Shown one piece after another: positions 1 to 8,828 of a stretch of 64,000 nt of DNA. Position 1 is the first letter of the stretch. Each line of letters opens with the position of its first letter. The notes under the pieces were generated by a model. That model was not told the DNA's origin and made no database searches. It worked only from the letters and a program-made list of their open reading frames with translations. The DNA comes from JAWKMZ01 sp041391965 (lineage in GTDB: Bacteria > Bacteroidota > Bacteroidia > Flavobacteriales > Flavobacteriaceae). A program made the position numbers and the translations under genes. The stretch lies in contig JAWKMZ010000003.1 of assembly GCA_041391965.1 (NCBI GenBank), positions 186,001 to 250,000 on the forward strand, read 5' to 3'.

Positions 1-2498
1 GCTAAAGATTTAGACTCTCTTATCTCTTGAAAGACAATAGATGATAAACCACTTCCAAAATACGCATTGAATAGCTTGGTTGCTGCCATGTTTTCTGGTG
101 AAAACGCATTTCCTTTTGCTAAAAATAACATTTCAGATTGTACCATATCATAATTTACAAAATATACATTGCCACCTGTTTCTCTTTCAGCATAAGTCAT
201 TGCTTCGGGATACTCTTTTAATTCTGAAGGCACTTTATGATAGGTGTTTAAAGCAGTTACGGCAGCATTGACGTCTTTTCCATAATAAAAAATACGTTGT
301 TTGTAGTTTTTTAAATCTTTTACAAGGTCTACTAATTCTTGTGGATTGATGGCTTTCATTTCATCTATTTGCATAATGTTTCTCAAACGAGAGTTTTCGC
401 CATATTGTCCATAATTTTTCAAACCTGTCCAAAGAATACTTCCTTTTTGGGTTTTAGTATCCTGACGGTCTTTTGCTATTTGGTCAATATAATTATTATA
501 GGCTTCTTGATTTGGAGTTGCATTGGCCCATAAATTTTCTAATAAATCTAACCCTTTTGGTAAGTTTTCTTTTAATCCACTTAAGCCAACGTATGATTTT
601 TCGGCACTTGTGTTTACATAGTAGTTGATACCCAATTTGTAAAATTCTTTTTTAATTTCTTCTGAGGACATTTTATCAGTTCCTAAATACTCCAAATACC
701 CAACAGCTAAAGCTAATTTTTTATCATTATCACTTCCCATATCAAAAATGATATTCAAGTTAAATAGGTCGTTTGTTGGATTTTCAACATAAGAAACGTT
801 TAAACCACTATCTGTTTTGGTTTCTTTAATAGCTGTTGCATAATCAACATATTTAGGTTGTAGTGGCTCTACTTCTATCTTATTGAAGTTTACAAGGTAA
901 TCTGAACTTTTATCTCTATTCAAATGTACTGGTGTAATGCCTGGATTTTGAACCTTAACAATGTTTTTGTCCTCACCTTTGCGCTTGTAAACAACTACAT
1001 AATTGTTGCCATAAAACTTGTTTGCAAAATCAACCAGTTGTTGTTTGGTGATTTTTTTTAAATCGTCAATAAAGCCTATTTTGTTTTTCCAATCTTCATG
1101 GTGAATAAATGCGTTGTAATATTCAGTTGCCAAGGCTGTAGAATTTTCATATTGACGCATATTTCTGAGTTTTAGGTCATTGATAACGGCATCAATCATC
1201 CAATCGTCAAATTCACCTTTTTTAAGCTTGTCTATTTGTGCTAATAACAAATCTTTGACTTCATCTAAAGTTTGTCCTTCTTTTGGCGCTCCTGTAAATT
1301 GATGAAATCCATAATCATTCATAAACTGTGGTGAGCATCCTGCACTTTGAACCAGTTGCTTTTGATTAAGATTTAAATCTATCAAACCAGCAGTTCCGTT
1401 AGCCAAAATCATATCAGCAAGTGTTAGCAGTTTTTCTTCTTCTGTATTGACACCTTCTGAGCGAAATGCGATGGTAACATTTTCTGAGGTTGGCCCATAA
1501 ACTTCTTTAATAATTGGAGAAGTAATAGGTGATTCTTTTGGTAAGGTTGGATGTGTTACTTCTTTGTTTTTGAATTTTCCGAAAGTGTCATTAATTCTTT
1601 TGATAGTAGAATCAAACTCTAAATCGCCAACCAAAACAACAGCCATATTATTTGGTACATAATATTTGTCAAAATAGTTATGAATTTCTACCATTGACGG
1701 ATTTTTTAAATGCTCAGCTATTCCGATGGTTGATTGTTGCCCGTAAGGATGTGTAGGAAATAAACCATCCAACATCGCTGCATACGATTTGCGAAAATCG
1801 TTATCTTGACCTCTGTTAAACTCTTCAAAAACGGCTTCTAATTCGGTATGAAATAAGCGTAGAACTAACTCACTAAAACGATCGCTTTCTAAGGTTGTCC
1901 ATTTATCAAGCTCGTTGGCAGGAATTATATTTTGATATACGGTTTCTTCAAACCAAGTGTGCGCATTAGTAGCTTCTGCACCAAGTGAACTGGTCATTTT
2001 ATCATACTCATTTGCTATGGAATAGTTGGAGGCCTCAAGAGAAACTTCATCTATTTTTTTGTACAGCTCCATTTTTTTTGTAGGATCGGTTTCCGCTTTG
2101 TGCTGCTCAAATAAATCAGAAATCTGTTCTAAATAGACTTTTTCTTTTTCCCAATCAGCAGTTCCAAATTTTGAGTTTCCTTTAAATACCATGTGTTCTA
2201 AATAGTGTGCTAACCCAGTTGATTCTTTTGGGTCGTAGTTAGAACCTGCTCTTACAGCAATATAGGTTTGTATTTTTGGCTCATCCGTATTTTGGCTTAA
2301 ATAGACTTTAAGTCCATTATCTAAGGTGTACAGACGCAGTCCTGTTGGATCATTGGTAACGGTTTCATAACTAAATCCATTGCTGTCTTTTTGAGTTTCC
2401 GTGACATACGTTGTAGTTTCTTTTGTTGTTTCTTTTTTACAGCTTACTGCTAAAGTTAGTAACAGGCAAACTGAGAATAATTTAAAGTAATTTTTCAT
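1..2498 (-). CDS. M16 family zinc metallopeptidase lipoprotein (3' end outside window)
   Basis: About 832 residues are visible and the frame is still open at base 1, so the C-terminus lies off the window. The ATG at 2498 begins an N-terminal lipoprotein signal with a lipobox ending in Cys20 (LAVSC), so I expect an envelope lipoprotein. The inverted zinc motif of pitrilysin/insulinase peptidases is present as HYLEH (His98, Glu101, His102), with the downstream acidic ligand region ELEAVFEEFNRG. The length fits the two-unit periplasmic M16 proteins of Bacteroidota, which degrade peptides. It is the only gene of its unit after the sucD terminator. I see no strong promoter in the 30 bases between that hairpin and the start. 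The family assignment is secure; the substrate is unknown. Confidence 0.9.
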   Translation of the reverse strand, partial: MKNYFKLFSVCLLLTLAVSCKKETTKETTTYVTETQKDSNGFSYETVTNDPTGLRLYTLDNGLKVYLSQNTDEPKIQTYIAVRAGSNYDPKESTGLAHYLEHMVFKGNSKFGTADWEKEKVYLEQISDLFEQHKAETDPTKKMELYKKIDEVSLEASNYSIANEYDKMTSSLGAEATNAHTWFEETVYQNIIPANELDKWTTLESDRFSELVLRLFHTELEAVFEEFNRGQDNDFRKSYAAMLDGLFPTHPYGQQSTIGIAEHLKNPSMVEIHNYFDKYYVPNNMAVVLVGDLEFDSTIKRINDTFGKFKNKEVTHPTLPKESPITSPIIKEVYGPTSENVTIAFRSEGVNTEEEKLLTLADMILANGTAGLIDLNLNQKQLVQSAGCSPQFMNDYGFHQFTGAPKEGQTLDEVKDLLLAQIDKLKKGEFDDWMIDAVINDLKLRNMRQYENSTALATEYYNAFIHHEDWKNKIGFIDDLKKITKQQLVDFANKFYGNNYVVVYKRKGEDKNIVKVQNPGITPVHLNRDKSSDYLVNFNKIEVEPLQPKYVDYATAIKETKTDSGLNVSYVENPTNDLFNLNIIFDMGSDNDKKLALAVGYLEYLGTDKMSSEEIKKEFYKLGINYYVNTSAEKSYVGLSGLKENLPKGLDLLENLWANATPNQEAYNNYIDQIAKDRQDTKTQKGSILWTGLKNYGQYGENSRLRNIMQIDEMKAINPQELVDLVKDLKNYKQRIFYYGKDVNAAVTALNTYHKVPSELKEYPEAMTYAERETGGNVYFVNYDMVQSEMLFLAKGNAFSPENMAATKLFNAYFGSGLSSIVFQEIRESKSL

Positions 2499-2523
2499 TT
2501 TTGATTAATGTAAGTGTTAGTTG

Positions 2524-2560
2524 AAAAAAAATCCGTTAACTAATGTAAAGCTAACGGATT
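2524..2560 (-). terminator. Rho-independent terminator of sucD
   Basis: A 9-bp perfect inverted repeat (AATCCGTTA at 2530-2538, TAACGGATT at 2552-2560) with a 13-base loop is followed on the minus strand by a run of T. It lies 26 bases behind the sucD stop and separates it from the M16 peptidase gene. Confidence 0.85.
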
Positions 2561-2586
2561 GATAACGTGGTATTTTTAAGATTATT

Positions 2587-3468
2587 TTAACAAGATGAGT
2601 TTAATACTTCAGCAACTTTTTTTCCTATCTCCGCAGGTGAGTTTACAACATGTATTCCACAACTTCTCATAATTTTCTTTTTAGCTTGTGCAGTGTCATC
2701 GCTACCGCCAACAATAGCTCCAGCATGTCCCATAGTACGTCCTGCAGGAGCTGTTTCGCCAGCTATAAAACCAACGATTGGTTTTTTGCTACCACTTGCT
2801 TTGTACCAATTAGCAGCATCAGCTTCTAACTGCCCACCAATTTCACCAATCATTACGACACATTCTGTTTCTGGGTCATTGATTAATAATTCTACCGCTT
2901 CTTTGGTTGTGGTGCCTATAATTGGGTCGCCACCAATTCCGATGGCTGTTGTAATGCCTAAACCTTGCTTAACCACTTGGTCAGCAGCTTCGTATGTTAA
3001 AGTTCCTGATTTTGAAACAATACCTACTTTTCCTTTTTTAAACACAAAACCAGGCATGATTCCTACTTTTGCTTCTTCAGGTGTAATGATACCAGGACAA
3101 TTTGGACCTATCAAACGGCAGTCTCTATCTTTGATATAGTCAGCCGCTTTAATCATGTCTCCAACAGGAATTCCTTCTGTAATGGTAATAATGACTTTAA
3201 TTCCGGCATCAGCAGCTTCCATAATGGCATCAGCAGCAAATGCAGGTGGAACAAAAATAATGGAGGTATCAGCACCAACCCCATCTACAGCGTCTTTAAC
3301 AGTGTTAAAAACGGGCTTGTCCAAATGGGTTTGACCGCCTTTTCCAGGAGTTACACCACCAACAACATTGGTTCCATATTCAATCATTTGACTTGCGTGA
3401 AATGTTCCTTCACTCCCTGTAAATCCTTGAACTATTATCTTTGAATTTTTATTTACTAAAACACTCAT
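2587..3468 (-). CDS. sucD: Succinate-CoA ligase subunit alpha
   Basis: A 293-residue protein of normal length for the alpha subunit of succinyl-CoA synthetase, which interconverts succinyl-CoA and succinate with nucleotide phosphorylation in the TCA cycle. The N-terminal CoA-binding Rossmann fold is seen in GFTGSEGTFH and the GGVTPGKGG segment, and the ligase domain contains the phosphohistidine loop GHAGAIVGG. The partner sucC is not next to it, as is common in Flavobacteriaceae, where sucD sits behind the lipid A/efp operon. It has its own likely promoter at 3501-3531 and its own terminator, so it need not depend on the upstream operon. Identification is certain. Confidence 0.97.
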   Translation of the reverse strand: MSVLVNKNSKIIVQGFTGSEGTFHASQMIEYGTNVVGGVTPGKGGQTHLDKPVFNTVKDAVDGVGADTSIIFVPPAFAADAIMEAADAGIKVIITITEGIPVGDMIKAADYIKDRDCRLIGPNCPGIITPEEAKVGIMPGFVFKKGKVGIVSKSGTLTYEAADQVVKQGLGITTAIGIGGDPIIGTTTKEAVELLINDPETECVVMIGEIGGQLEADAANWYKASGSKKPIVGFIAGETAPAGRTMGHAGAIVGGSDDTAQAKKKIMRSCGIHVVNSPAEIGKKVAEVLNSSC

Positions 3469-3500
3469 TTATATTTTGATTTTTATTTTTAAAAGCTTGA

Positions 3501-3531
3501 CAAAAGTAATCTTTTTAAAGGCATTTATAAA
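3501..3531 (-). promoter_or_regulatory. Predicted sucD promoter
   Basis: On the minus strand TACTTTTG (3508 to 3501) fits the Bacteroidota -7 consensus TANNTTTG, and TTTA (3531 to 3528) stands at exactly 19 bases spacing where TTTG is expected. It lies 33 bases before the sucD ATG, in the gap after the NTF2-like gene. Confidence 0.5.
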
Positions 3532-3538
3532 GTGAATA

Positions 3539-3946
3539 TTACACTTTTATTTGAGAAAATGATTTTAAGCTTGCTGTACTTGCATCTACAGGTTGGCTAA
3601 TTTCATAGCAGTCAAAAAGCTTTCCGTCTTTTACTTCCCAAATGGATATATAGTGCACAAGAGGGACTTCTTCATCAGGATTTTCAATAGTTCGAACATA
3701 AAGTGTGTAGCGTGTGGTTACAAAATTTCCATCTTGCAAGAGATGGCTTATTTGCATTCTTAAAGCTGTATATGCTTTGTTGATATCTTCAAAAAAGGTT
3801 TTGAGATCATCAAAATTCAAAACAGTATAGCCTTTGCTACTACTCCAATGCAAAGTGCAGTCTTTGTGCAAAAATTTTGATAATAAACTTATATCGTTAG
3901 CTAAATCTGATTCATAAAATGCTTTGACAATTTTTTTTGGCGACAT
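3539..3946 (-). CDS. NTF2-like / SnoaL-type small protein
   Basis: A 135-residue protein with the pattern of the nuclear transport factor 2 fold: an N-terminal helix pair (MSPKKIVKAFYESD), then alternating strands with LVHYISIWEVKDGKLFDCYE near the C-terminus, typical of SnoaL-like/limonene-hydroxylase-like domains. It has no signal peptide and no membrane segment, so it is probably cytoplasmic. Its ATG overlaps the stop of the LpxD-like gene (TAATG), so it is translated as the last gene of the lipid A operon. The fold is used both for enzymes and as a plain binding pocket, so no reaction can be named. Confidence 0.8.
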   Translation of the reverse strand: MSPKKIVKAFYESDLANDISLLSKFLHKDCTLHWSSSKGYTVLNFDDLKTFFEDINKAYTALRMQISHLLQDGNFVTTRYTLYVRTIENPDEEVPLVHYISIWEVKDGKLFDCYEISQPVDASTASLKSFSQIKV

Positions 3947-4881
3947 TATAGATGTTTTAATTTTTCAATAATTTGAGGAATCTGTTTTATGGAAGCTATT
4001 TCCTTTAGTTTAGCTCTTGATTCTTCGATAGGTGTTCCAAAATAGGTTTTTCCACCTTCAATAGATTTGGTAACACCAGTTTGTCCCATGATAACGGCTT
4101 TTGAGCCAATTGTAATACCACTGGTTGTACCAACTTGTCCCCAAATGGTTACTTCATCACCAATAACAACGCAACCTGCAATACCAGTTTGTGAGGCAAT
4201 CAAACATTTTTTACCAATAATGGTATCATGTCCAACCTGAATTTGATTATCTAACTTAGAACCTTCACCAATAGTTGTATCGCCTGTAACGCCTTTATCT
4301 ATAGTACATAAAGCACCTATATGAACATTATTTTCAATAATAACGCGTCCTCCAGAAACTAATTGGTCAAAACCTTCTGGACGTTTTTTATAGTAAAAAG
4401 CGCTTGCTCCTAAAATACTTCCAGCATGAATAGTAACTTTATCTCCAATGATAGCATCATCATAAATACTTACATTAGAATGAATGACACAATTGTCTCC
4501 AATAACCACATTATGACCTATAAAGCAATTGGGTTGAATTATTGTGTTTTTGCCAATTTTAGCTGAGTTTGATATGCTTTGGTTGGCACTTTGAAAAGGT
4601 TTGAAATGCTGAGTCAACTTATTAAAGTCACGAAACGGATCATCACTAATTAATAATGCTTTTCCTTCAGGACACTCGACTTCTTTGTTAATTAGAACAA
4701 TGGTTGCAGCTGATTTTAACGCTTTATCATAATATTTTGGATGGTCAACAAATACAATATCACCAGCTTCAACTACATGAATTTCATTCATTCCAAAAAC
4801 TGGAAAATTTTCATCGCCAACATAGGTTGAGCTAATAATTTCAGCTATTTGTTTAAGAGTATATGTTTTAGGAAATTTCAC
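3946..4881 (-). CDS. LpxD-like acyltransferase paralogue (UDP-3-O-acylglucosamine N-acyltransferase family)
   Basis: This 311-residue protein has an N-terminal LpxD-type uridine-binding domain (to about residue 100) and a left-handed beta-helix of hexapeptide repeats (about 105-270) with the segment LDNQIQVGHDTIIG, where the His corresponds to the LpxD catalytic position. It is a second copy beside the true lpxD at 7685-8713; the two share architecture but differ clearly. Its place five bases behind efp and coupled to the NTF2-like gene is the order usual in Flavobacteriaceae. It may N-acylate a lipid A precursor with another acyl chain, or act on a different nucleotide sugar. The family is certain; the substrate is not. 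Confidence 0.85.
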   Translation of the reverse strand: MKFPKTYTLKQIAEIISSTYVGDENFPVFGMNEIHVVEAGDIVFVDHPKYYDKALKSAATIVLINKEVECPEGKALLISDDPFRDFNKLTQHFKPFQSANQSISNSAKIGKNTIIQPNCFIGHNVVIGDNCVIHSNVSIYDDAIIGDKVTIHAGSILGASAFYYKKRPEGFDQLVSGGRVIIENNVHIGALCTIDKGVTGDTTIGEGSKLDNQIQVGHDTIIGKKCLIASQTGIAGCVVIGDEVTIWGQVGTTSGITIGSKAVIMGQTGVTKSIEGGKTYFGTPIEESRAKLKEIASIKQIPQIIEKLKHL

Positions 4882-4886
4882 AAGAA

Positions 4887-5453
4887 TTATTCTTTAACTC
4901 TTTCTTTATAAGTTCCTTTTTCAGTCTCCACTCGTATTTTATCGCCTTCGTTGATAAACAATGGCACATTAACTTCAGCTCCAGTTTCAACAGTTGCTGG
5001 CTTTGTTGCGTTTGTTGCTGTATTTCCTTTGATGCCAGGTTCAGTTGCTGTAACTTCTAATATAACACTTGCAGGCATTTCTACTGATAAAGGCATATTG
5101 TCTTCGGCGTTAATTATAACCGTCACTACTTCGCCTTCTTTCATTAAATCTGGTCGGTCTAAAGCACTTTCTCTAAGTTGGATTTGTGTATAATCTTCAG
5201 TATTCATAAAATGGTAAAATTCGCCATCATTATACAAAAACTGAAATTTGTGGGTTTCTACTCTAACATCTTCTAATTTATGTCCTGCAGAAAAGGTGTT
5301 ATCTAATACTTTCCCATTGGTGACGCTTTTCATTTTGGTTCTAACAAAAGCAGGTCCTTTTCCTGGTTTTACATGTAAAAATTCTATGATTTTATAAATA
5401 TCATTATTGTATCTAATACATAATCCGTTTCTAATATCTGATGTATTTGCCAT
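4887..5453 (-). CDS. efp: Translation elongation factor P
   Basis: A 188-residue protein with the three-domain EF-P layout: N-terminal KOW-like domain, then two OB folds ending in GDKIRVETEKGTYKERV. EF-P relieves ribosome stalling at polyproline. The tip loop reads KPGKGPAF, so the residue that is modified in other EF-Ps is a lysine here (Lys32). No modifying enzyme (EpmA/EpmB, EarP) lies nearby. The gene sits inside the lipid A operon, 46 bases after lpxA and 5 bases before the LpxD paralogue, an arrangement conserved in Bacteroidota. Identification is certain. Confidence 0.97.
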   Translation of the reverse strand: MANTSDIRNGLCIRYNNDIYKIIEFLHVKPGKGPAFVRTKMKSVTNGKVLDNTFSAGHKLEDVRVETHKFQFLYNDGEFYHFMNTEDYTQIQLRESALDRPDLMKEGEVVTVIINAEDNMPLSVEMPASVILEVTATEPGIKGNTATNATKPATVETGAEVNVPLFINEGDKIRVETEKGTYKERVKE

Positions 5454-5499
5454 TATTGTTTTTTGTTTAATGTAACTTTTAGGTTGTTTTAATTATAAA

Positions 5500-6285
5500 T
5501 TAATTGGATTTGAAATAACCTTTCATAATACCTCGTTGCGAATCTCTTATAAATTGAAGAATCTCATCACGTTCAGTAGTTGCTTGCATTTCGGCTTCAA
5601 TAATTTCTGATGCTTGTGTGTTGTTGTAATTTTTTTGATATAGAATTCTATAAATGTCTTGTACTTCTCTAATTTTTTCTGTTGAAAAACCGCGTCGTCT
5701 CAATCCTACAGAATTAATTCCAACATACGACAAAGGTTCACGAGCTGCTTTTACAAATGGTGGCACATCTTTTCTAACTAAAGAACCTCCTGTCACAAAA
5801 GCATGATTTCCAATAGAACAAAACTGATGTACTGCAGTCATTCCTGCCAAAACCACATAATCACCAACAGTAATATGTCCTGCAAGTGTAGAATTGTTTG
5901 AAAAAATACAATTATTACCAACAATACAATCATGTGCAATGTGGCAATACGCCATAATTAAACAATTATCACCAATAACGGTTTTCATTTTGTCTGAGGT
6001 ACCTCTGTTAATGGTAACACATTCTCTAATGGTAACATTATTTCCAATAATTGTTAATGTGTCTTCATCATTAAATTTTAAGTCTTGAGGAACTGCTGAA
6101 ATGACTGCTCCTGGAAAAATATTACAATTTTTTCCAATACGAGCGCCTTCCATAATGGTCACATTACTTCCAATCCAAGTCCCTTCGCCAATAATAACGT
6201 TGTTATGAATGGTTGTAAAAGGATCTATTACAACATTTTTTGCAATTTTAGCTCCAGGATGTACGTATGCTAAGGGTTGATTCAT
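5500..6285 (-). CDS. lpxA: Acyl-[ACP]-UDP-N-acetylglucosamine O-acyltransferase
   Basis: The first enzyme of lipid A synthesis, transferring a 3-hydroxyacyl chain from ACP to O3 of UDP-GlcNAc in the cytoplasm. The 261 residues are the usual length. A left-handed beta-helix of hexapeptide repeats fills residues 1-190, with the catalytic His in AYCHIAHDCIVG, followed by a C-terminal helical domain (GLRRRGFSTEKI). It starts 6 bases after the lpxC/fabZ stop, so the two are cotranscribed. Confidence 0.97.
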   Translation of the reverse strand: MNQPLAYVHPGAKIAKNVVIDPFTTIHNNVIIGEGTWIGSNVTIMEGARIGKNCNIFPGAVISAVPQDLKFNDEDTLTIIGNNVTIRECVTINRGTSDKMKTVIGDNCLIMAYCHIAHDCIVGNNCIFSNNSTLAGHITVGDYVVLAGMTAVHQFCSIGNHAFVTGGSLVRKDVPPFVKAAREPLSYVGINSVGLRRRGFSTEKIREVQDIYRILYQKNYNNTQASEIIEAEMQATTERDEILQFIRDSQRGIMKGYFKSN

Positions 6286-6291
6286 AAATTT

Positions 6292-7698
6292 TTATTTTAC
6301 TTTAGATATTTGAGCCATCAATTCTGCTTCTGCACAAAGTTTTCCGTTGGCATAAGCATAGCCTTGCATATGGCAGATACCACGACGAATAGGTGTTATT
6401 AAATCACATTTGAAGATTAAAGTATCTCCTGGTACAACTTTTTGTTTGAATTTGACATTGTCTATTTTCATAAAGAACGTCAGATAATTTTCAGGATCTG
6501 GAACTGTACTCAACACTAAAATTCCACCTGTTTGAGCCATGGCTTCTACTATTAAAACTCCTGGCATTACTGGAGAACCTGGAAAATGTCCTGCAAAAAA
6601 TGGTTCGTTCATGGTGACGTTTTTCATCCCAATCACTCCAGATTCTGTTAATTCAAATATTTTATCTATCAACAAAAATGGTTGTCTGTGTGGCAGCATT
6701 GCCATAATTTGATTAACATCCATTAAAGGTTCCTGATTTAAATCGATATTAGGAACATTGTTGCGTCTTTCGTTTTTAATAATTTTGGACATTTTTTTTG
6801 CAAATTGGGTGTTTATAAAATGTCCTGGTTTGTTGGCTATTACTTTGCCTTTAATACGTGTGCCAATTAAAGCCAAATCGCCTATCACATCAAGTAGTTT
6901 GTGTCTTGCAGCTTCATTAGGATGGTGCAAGGTTAAATTGTCTAAAATTCCATTCTGTTTGACAGCAATGGTATCTTTTTTAAAGGCTACTTTTAGTTTT
7001 TCCATTGTTTTTGGTGATAATTCTTTATCAACATATACAATAGCGTTGTTTAAATCGCCTCCTTTAATTAAGCCATTTTCTAAAAGCATTTCTATTTCGT
7101 GCAAAAAACTAAACGTTCTTGCATTAGAAATATCTTCTTTAAAATCTGAAATATGGTTTAAAGTGGCATTTTGTGTTCCTAATACTTTGGTACCAAAATC
7201 AACCATGGTAGTGACTTGGTACTCTTTAGATGGCATTACAATAATTTCACTGCCAGATTCTTCATCAGCATAAGAAATCACGTCTAAAACAACATATTCT
7301 TCTCTAAAATCTTCTTGCTCAACAACGCCACATTTTTCTAAGGCTTCAACAAAAAATTTGGAAGATCCATCCATTATAGGAGGTTCGGAAGCGTTAAGTT
7401 CTATAATTGCGTTATCAATATCCATACCTACCAAAGCCGCTAAAACATGTTCAGAGGTTTGGATTGTGACGCCATTTTTTTCTAAACAGGTACCACGTTG
7501 TGTGTTGGTAACATAATTAGCATCTGCTTCAATTAAAGGACTGCCTTCTAAATCGATACGTTTAAAAGCAAAACCAGTATTGACTGCTGCTGGTTTAAAT
7601 GTAAGTGTTACGTCTTTACCTGTGTGCAATCCAACACCTGTCAATGAGACGTTTTGCTGAATTGTTTTTTGCTTGATGTCTGTTTTAATTATCGCCAT
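6292..7698 (-). CDS. lpxC/fabZ: Bifunctional UDP-3-O-acyl-GlcNAc deacetylase / 3-hydroxyacyl-ACP dehydratase
   Basis: A natural fusion, regular in Bacteroidota. Residues 1-310 are LpxC, the zinc deacetylase committing to lipid A, with ligands His84 (SEHVLAAL), His266 and Asp270 (RHKLLDVIGD). Residues 325-468 are FabZ, the hotdog-fold dehydratase of fatty acid elongation, with PHRQPFLLID, His371 (AGHFPGSPVMPG) and Glu385. The fusion ties lipid A and phospholipid acyl-chain supply, which compete for 3-hydroxyacyl-ACP, to one polypeptide. Its ATG overlaps the end of lpxD by 14 bases. Both active sites look intact. Confidence 0.97.
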   Translation of the reverse strand: MAIIKTDIKQKTIQQNVSLTGVGLHTGKDVTLTFKPAAVNTGFAFKRIDLEGSPLIEADANYVTNTQRGTCLEKNGVTIQTSEHVLAALVGMDIDNAIIELNASEPPIMDGSSKFFVEALEKCGVVEQEDFREEYVVLDVISYADEESGSEIIVMPSKEYQVTTMVDFGTKVLGTQNATLNHISDFKEDISNARTFSFLHEIEMLLENGLIKGGDLNNAIVYVDKELSPKTMEKLKVAFKKDTIAVKQNGILDNLTLHHPNEAARHKLLDVIGDLALIGTRIKGKVIANKPGHFINTQFAKKMSKIIKNERRNNVPNIDLNQEPLMDVNQIMAMLPHRQPFLLIDKIFELTESGVIGMKNVTMNEPFFAGHFPGSPVMPGVLIVEAMAQTGGILVLSTVPDPENYLTFFMKIDNVKFKQKVVPGDTLIFKCDLITPIRRGICHMQGYAYANGKLCAEAELMAQISKVK

Positions 7699-8713
7699 TT
7701 ATTTTCTTTTCTAAATCATTGATAGATTTAACAATTTTAGGTAAGTTTTTAAAGTAAACATACGATTTATTCCAATCGCCATAGTTAAATGATGGAGATC
7801 CTTGGAGTATTTCATCATCTTTAATGTTTCTGCCAATGCCAGATTGTGCTTGTACTTTAACATTGTTACCAATAGTCAAATGTCCAGCAACACCAACTTG
7901 CCCACCAATCATACAGTTTTCGCCAATTTTGGTTGAACCAGCAATGCCTGTTTGTGCGGCAATAACTGTATTTTTACCAATTTCTACATTGTGCGCAATT
8001 TGAATTTGATTATCAAGTTTTACACCTCTTCTGATAAGGGTTGAGCCTAAAGTAGCTCTGTCAATTGTGGTTGCGGCTCCAATATCAACATAATCTTCAA
8101 TAATGACATTTCCTGTTTGTGGCACTTTAGTGAACTCACCATTTTCATTTGGTGCAAACCCAAATCCGTCAGCACCAATAATAGCTCCAGAATTAATAAC
8201 ACAATGGTTGCCTATGATACATTCTGAATAAATTTTAGCACCTGCAAACAAAATGGTATTGTCACCAATAGTTACGTTATCGCCAATATAAGAGTTTGGA
8301 AAAATTTTAACATTGTTGCCAATTTTTACATTATTTCCAATGTATGTAAATGCACCAATATAAAGATTTTCGCCATAGCTTGAAGATTCTGAAATGTATG
8401 ATGGTTGCTCAATTCCGGTTTTGTTAAGTTTAACCTGATTATAATATTCTAACAATTTTGAAAACGATTTATAAGCGTCATCAACCTTTATAAGAGTTGT
8501 GGTTATGGTGTTTTCTGCTTCAAATGTTTTGTTTACAATAGTAATAGATGCTTTTGTTGAATAGATATGTGGCTTGTACTTAGGATTAGCCAAAAAGGTC
8601 AATGAACCTTCTGTTCCTTCTTCAATTTTTGAAAGTTTAGAGACTTCAACATTTGGATTACCAACAATGTCGCCTTCTAAAATCCCTGCTATTTGTAATG
8701 CTGTAAATTTCAT
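7685..8713 (-). CDS. lpxD: UDP-3-O-acylglucosamine N-acyltransferase
   Basis: This adds the second hydroxyacyl chain in lipid A synthesis. It has about 342 residues: an N-terminal uridine-binding domain (1-100), hexapeptide beta-helix (about 105-300) with IQIAHNVEIG holding the catalytic His, and a C-terminal helix. I take the ATG at 8713 (MKFTALQIAG), where family members start. A TTG three codons upstream (8722) also opens the frame, but it lies inside a TATTTTTG element (8727-8720) that resembles a -7 box. First gene of the lipid A operon. Confidence 0.95.
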   Translation of the reverse strand: MKFTALQIAGILEGDIVGNPNVEVSKLSKIEEGTEGSLTFLANPKYKPHIYSTKASITIVNKTFEAENTITTTLIKVDDAYKSFSKLLEYYNQVKLNKTGIEQPSYISESSSYGENLYIGAFTYIGNNVKIGNNVKIFPNSYIGDNVTIGDNTILFAGAKIYSECIIGNHCVINSGAIIGADGFGFAPNENGEFTKVPQTGNVIIEDYVDIGAATTIDRATLGSTLIRRGVKLDNQIQIAHNVEIGKNTVIAAQTGIAGSTKIGENCMIGGQVGVAGHLTIGNNVKVQAQSGIGRNIKDDEILQGSPSFNYGDWNKSYVYFKNLPKIVKSINDLEKKINGDN

Positions 8714-8747
8714 TAACCGCAAAAATAGAAAAAATGTATCATATATT

Positions 8748-8784
8748 GTTGTTTGTTGTTAAGTTGTTTGTTGTGGAGTTGTTT
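8748..8784. repeat. Short direct repeats upstream of lpxD
   Basis: The 12-mer GTTGTTTGTTGT occurs at 8748-8759 and again at 8763-8774 (15-base period), with a further GTTGTTT at 8778-8784. It sits in the 115-base gap between lpxD and the HD gene, both of which are on the minus strand. It could be low-complexity sequence or a regulatory stretch; nothing decides. Confidence 0.5.
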
Positions 8785-8828
8785 ACAATTGTTCTATTAA
8801 TTTTATATGAACACTAAACTTATAAAAT

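Noticed and set aside
2693..3139. 148-codon plus-strand frame opposite sucD
   Set aside because: Antisense shadow; low-complexity Pro/Ser/Ile translation with no family pattern.
6758..7273. 171-codon plus-strand frame opposite lpxC/fabZ
   Set aside because: It is the antisense shadow of a well-conserved coding region; composition is Ser/Leu/Phe-rich as expected for such shadows, and no start signal is present.
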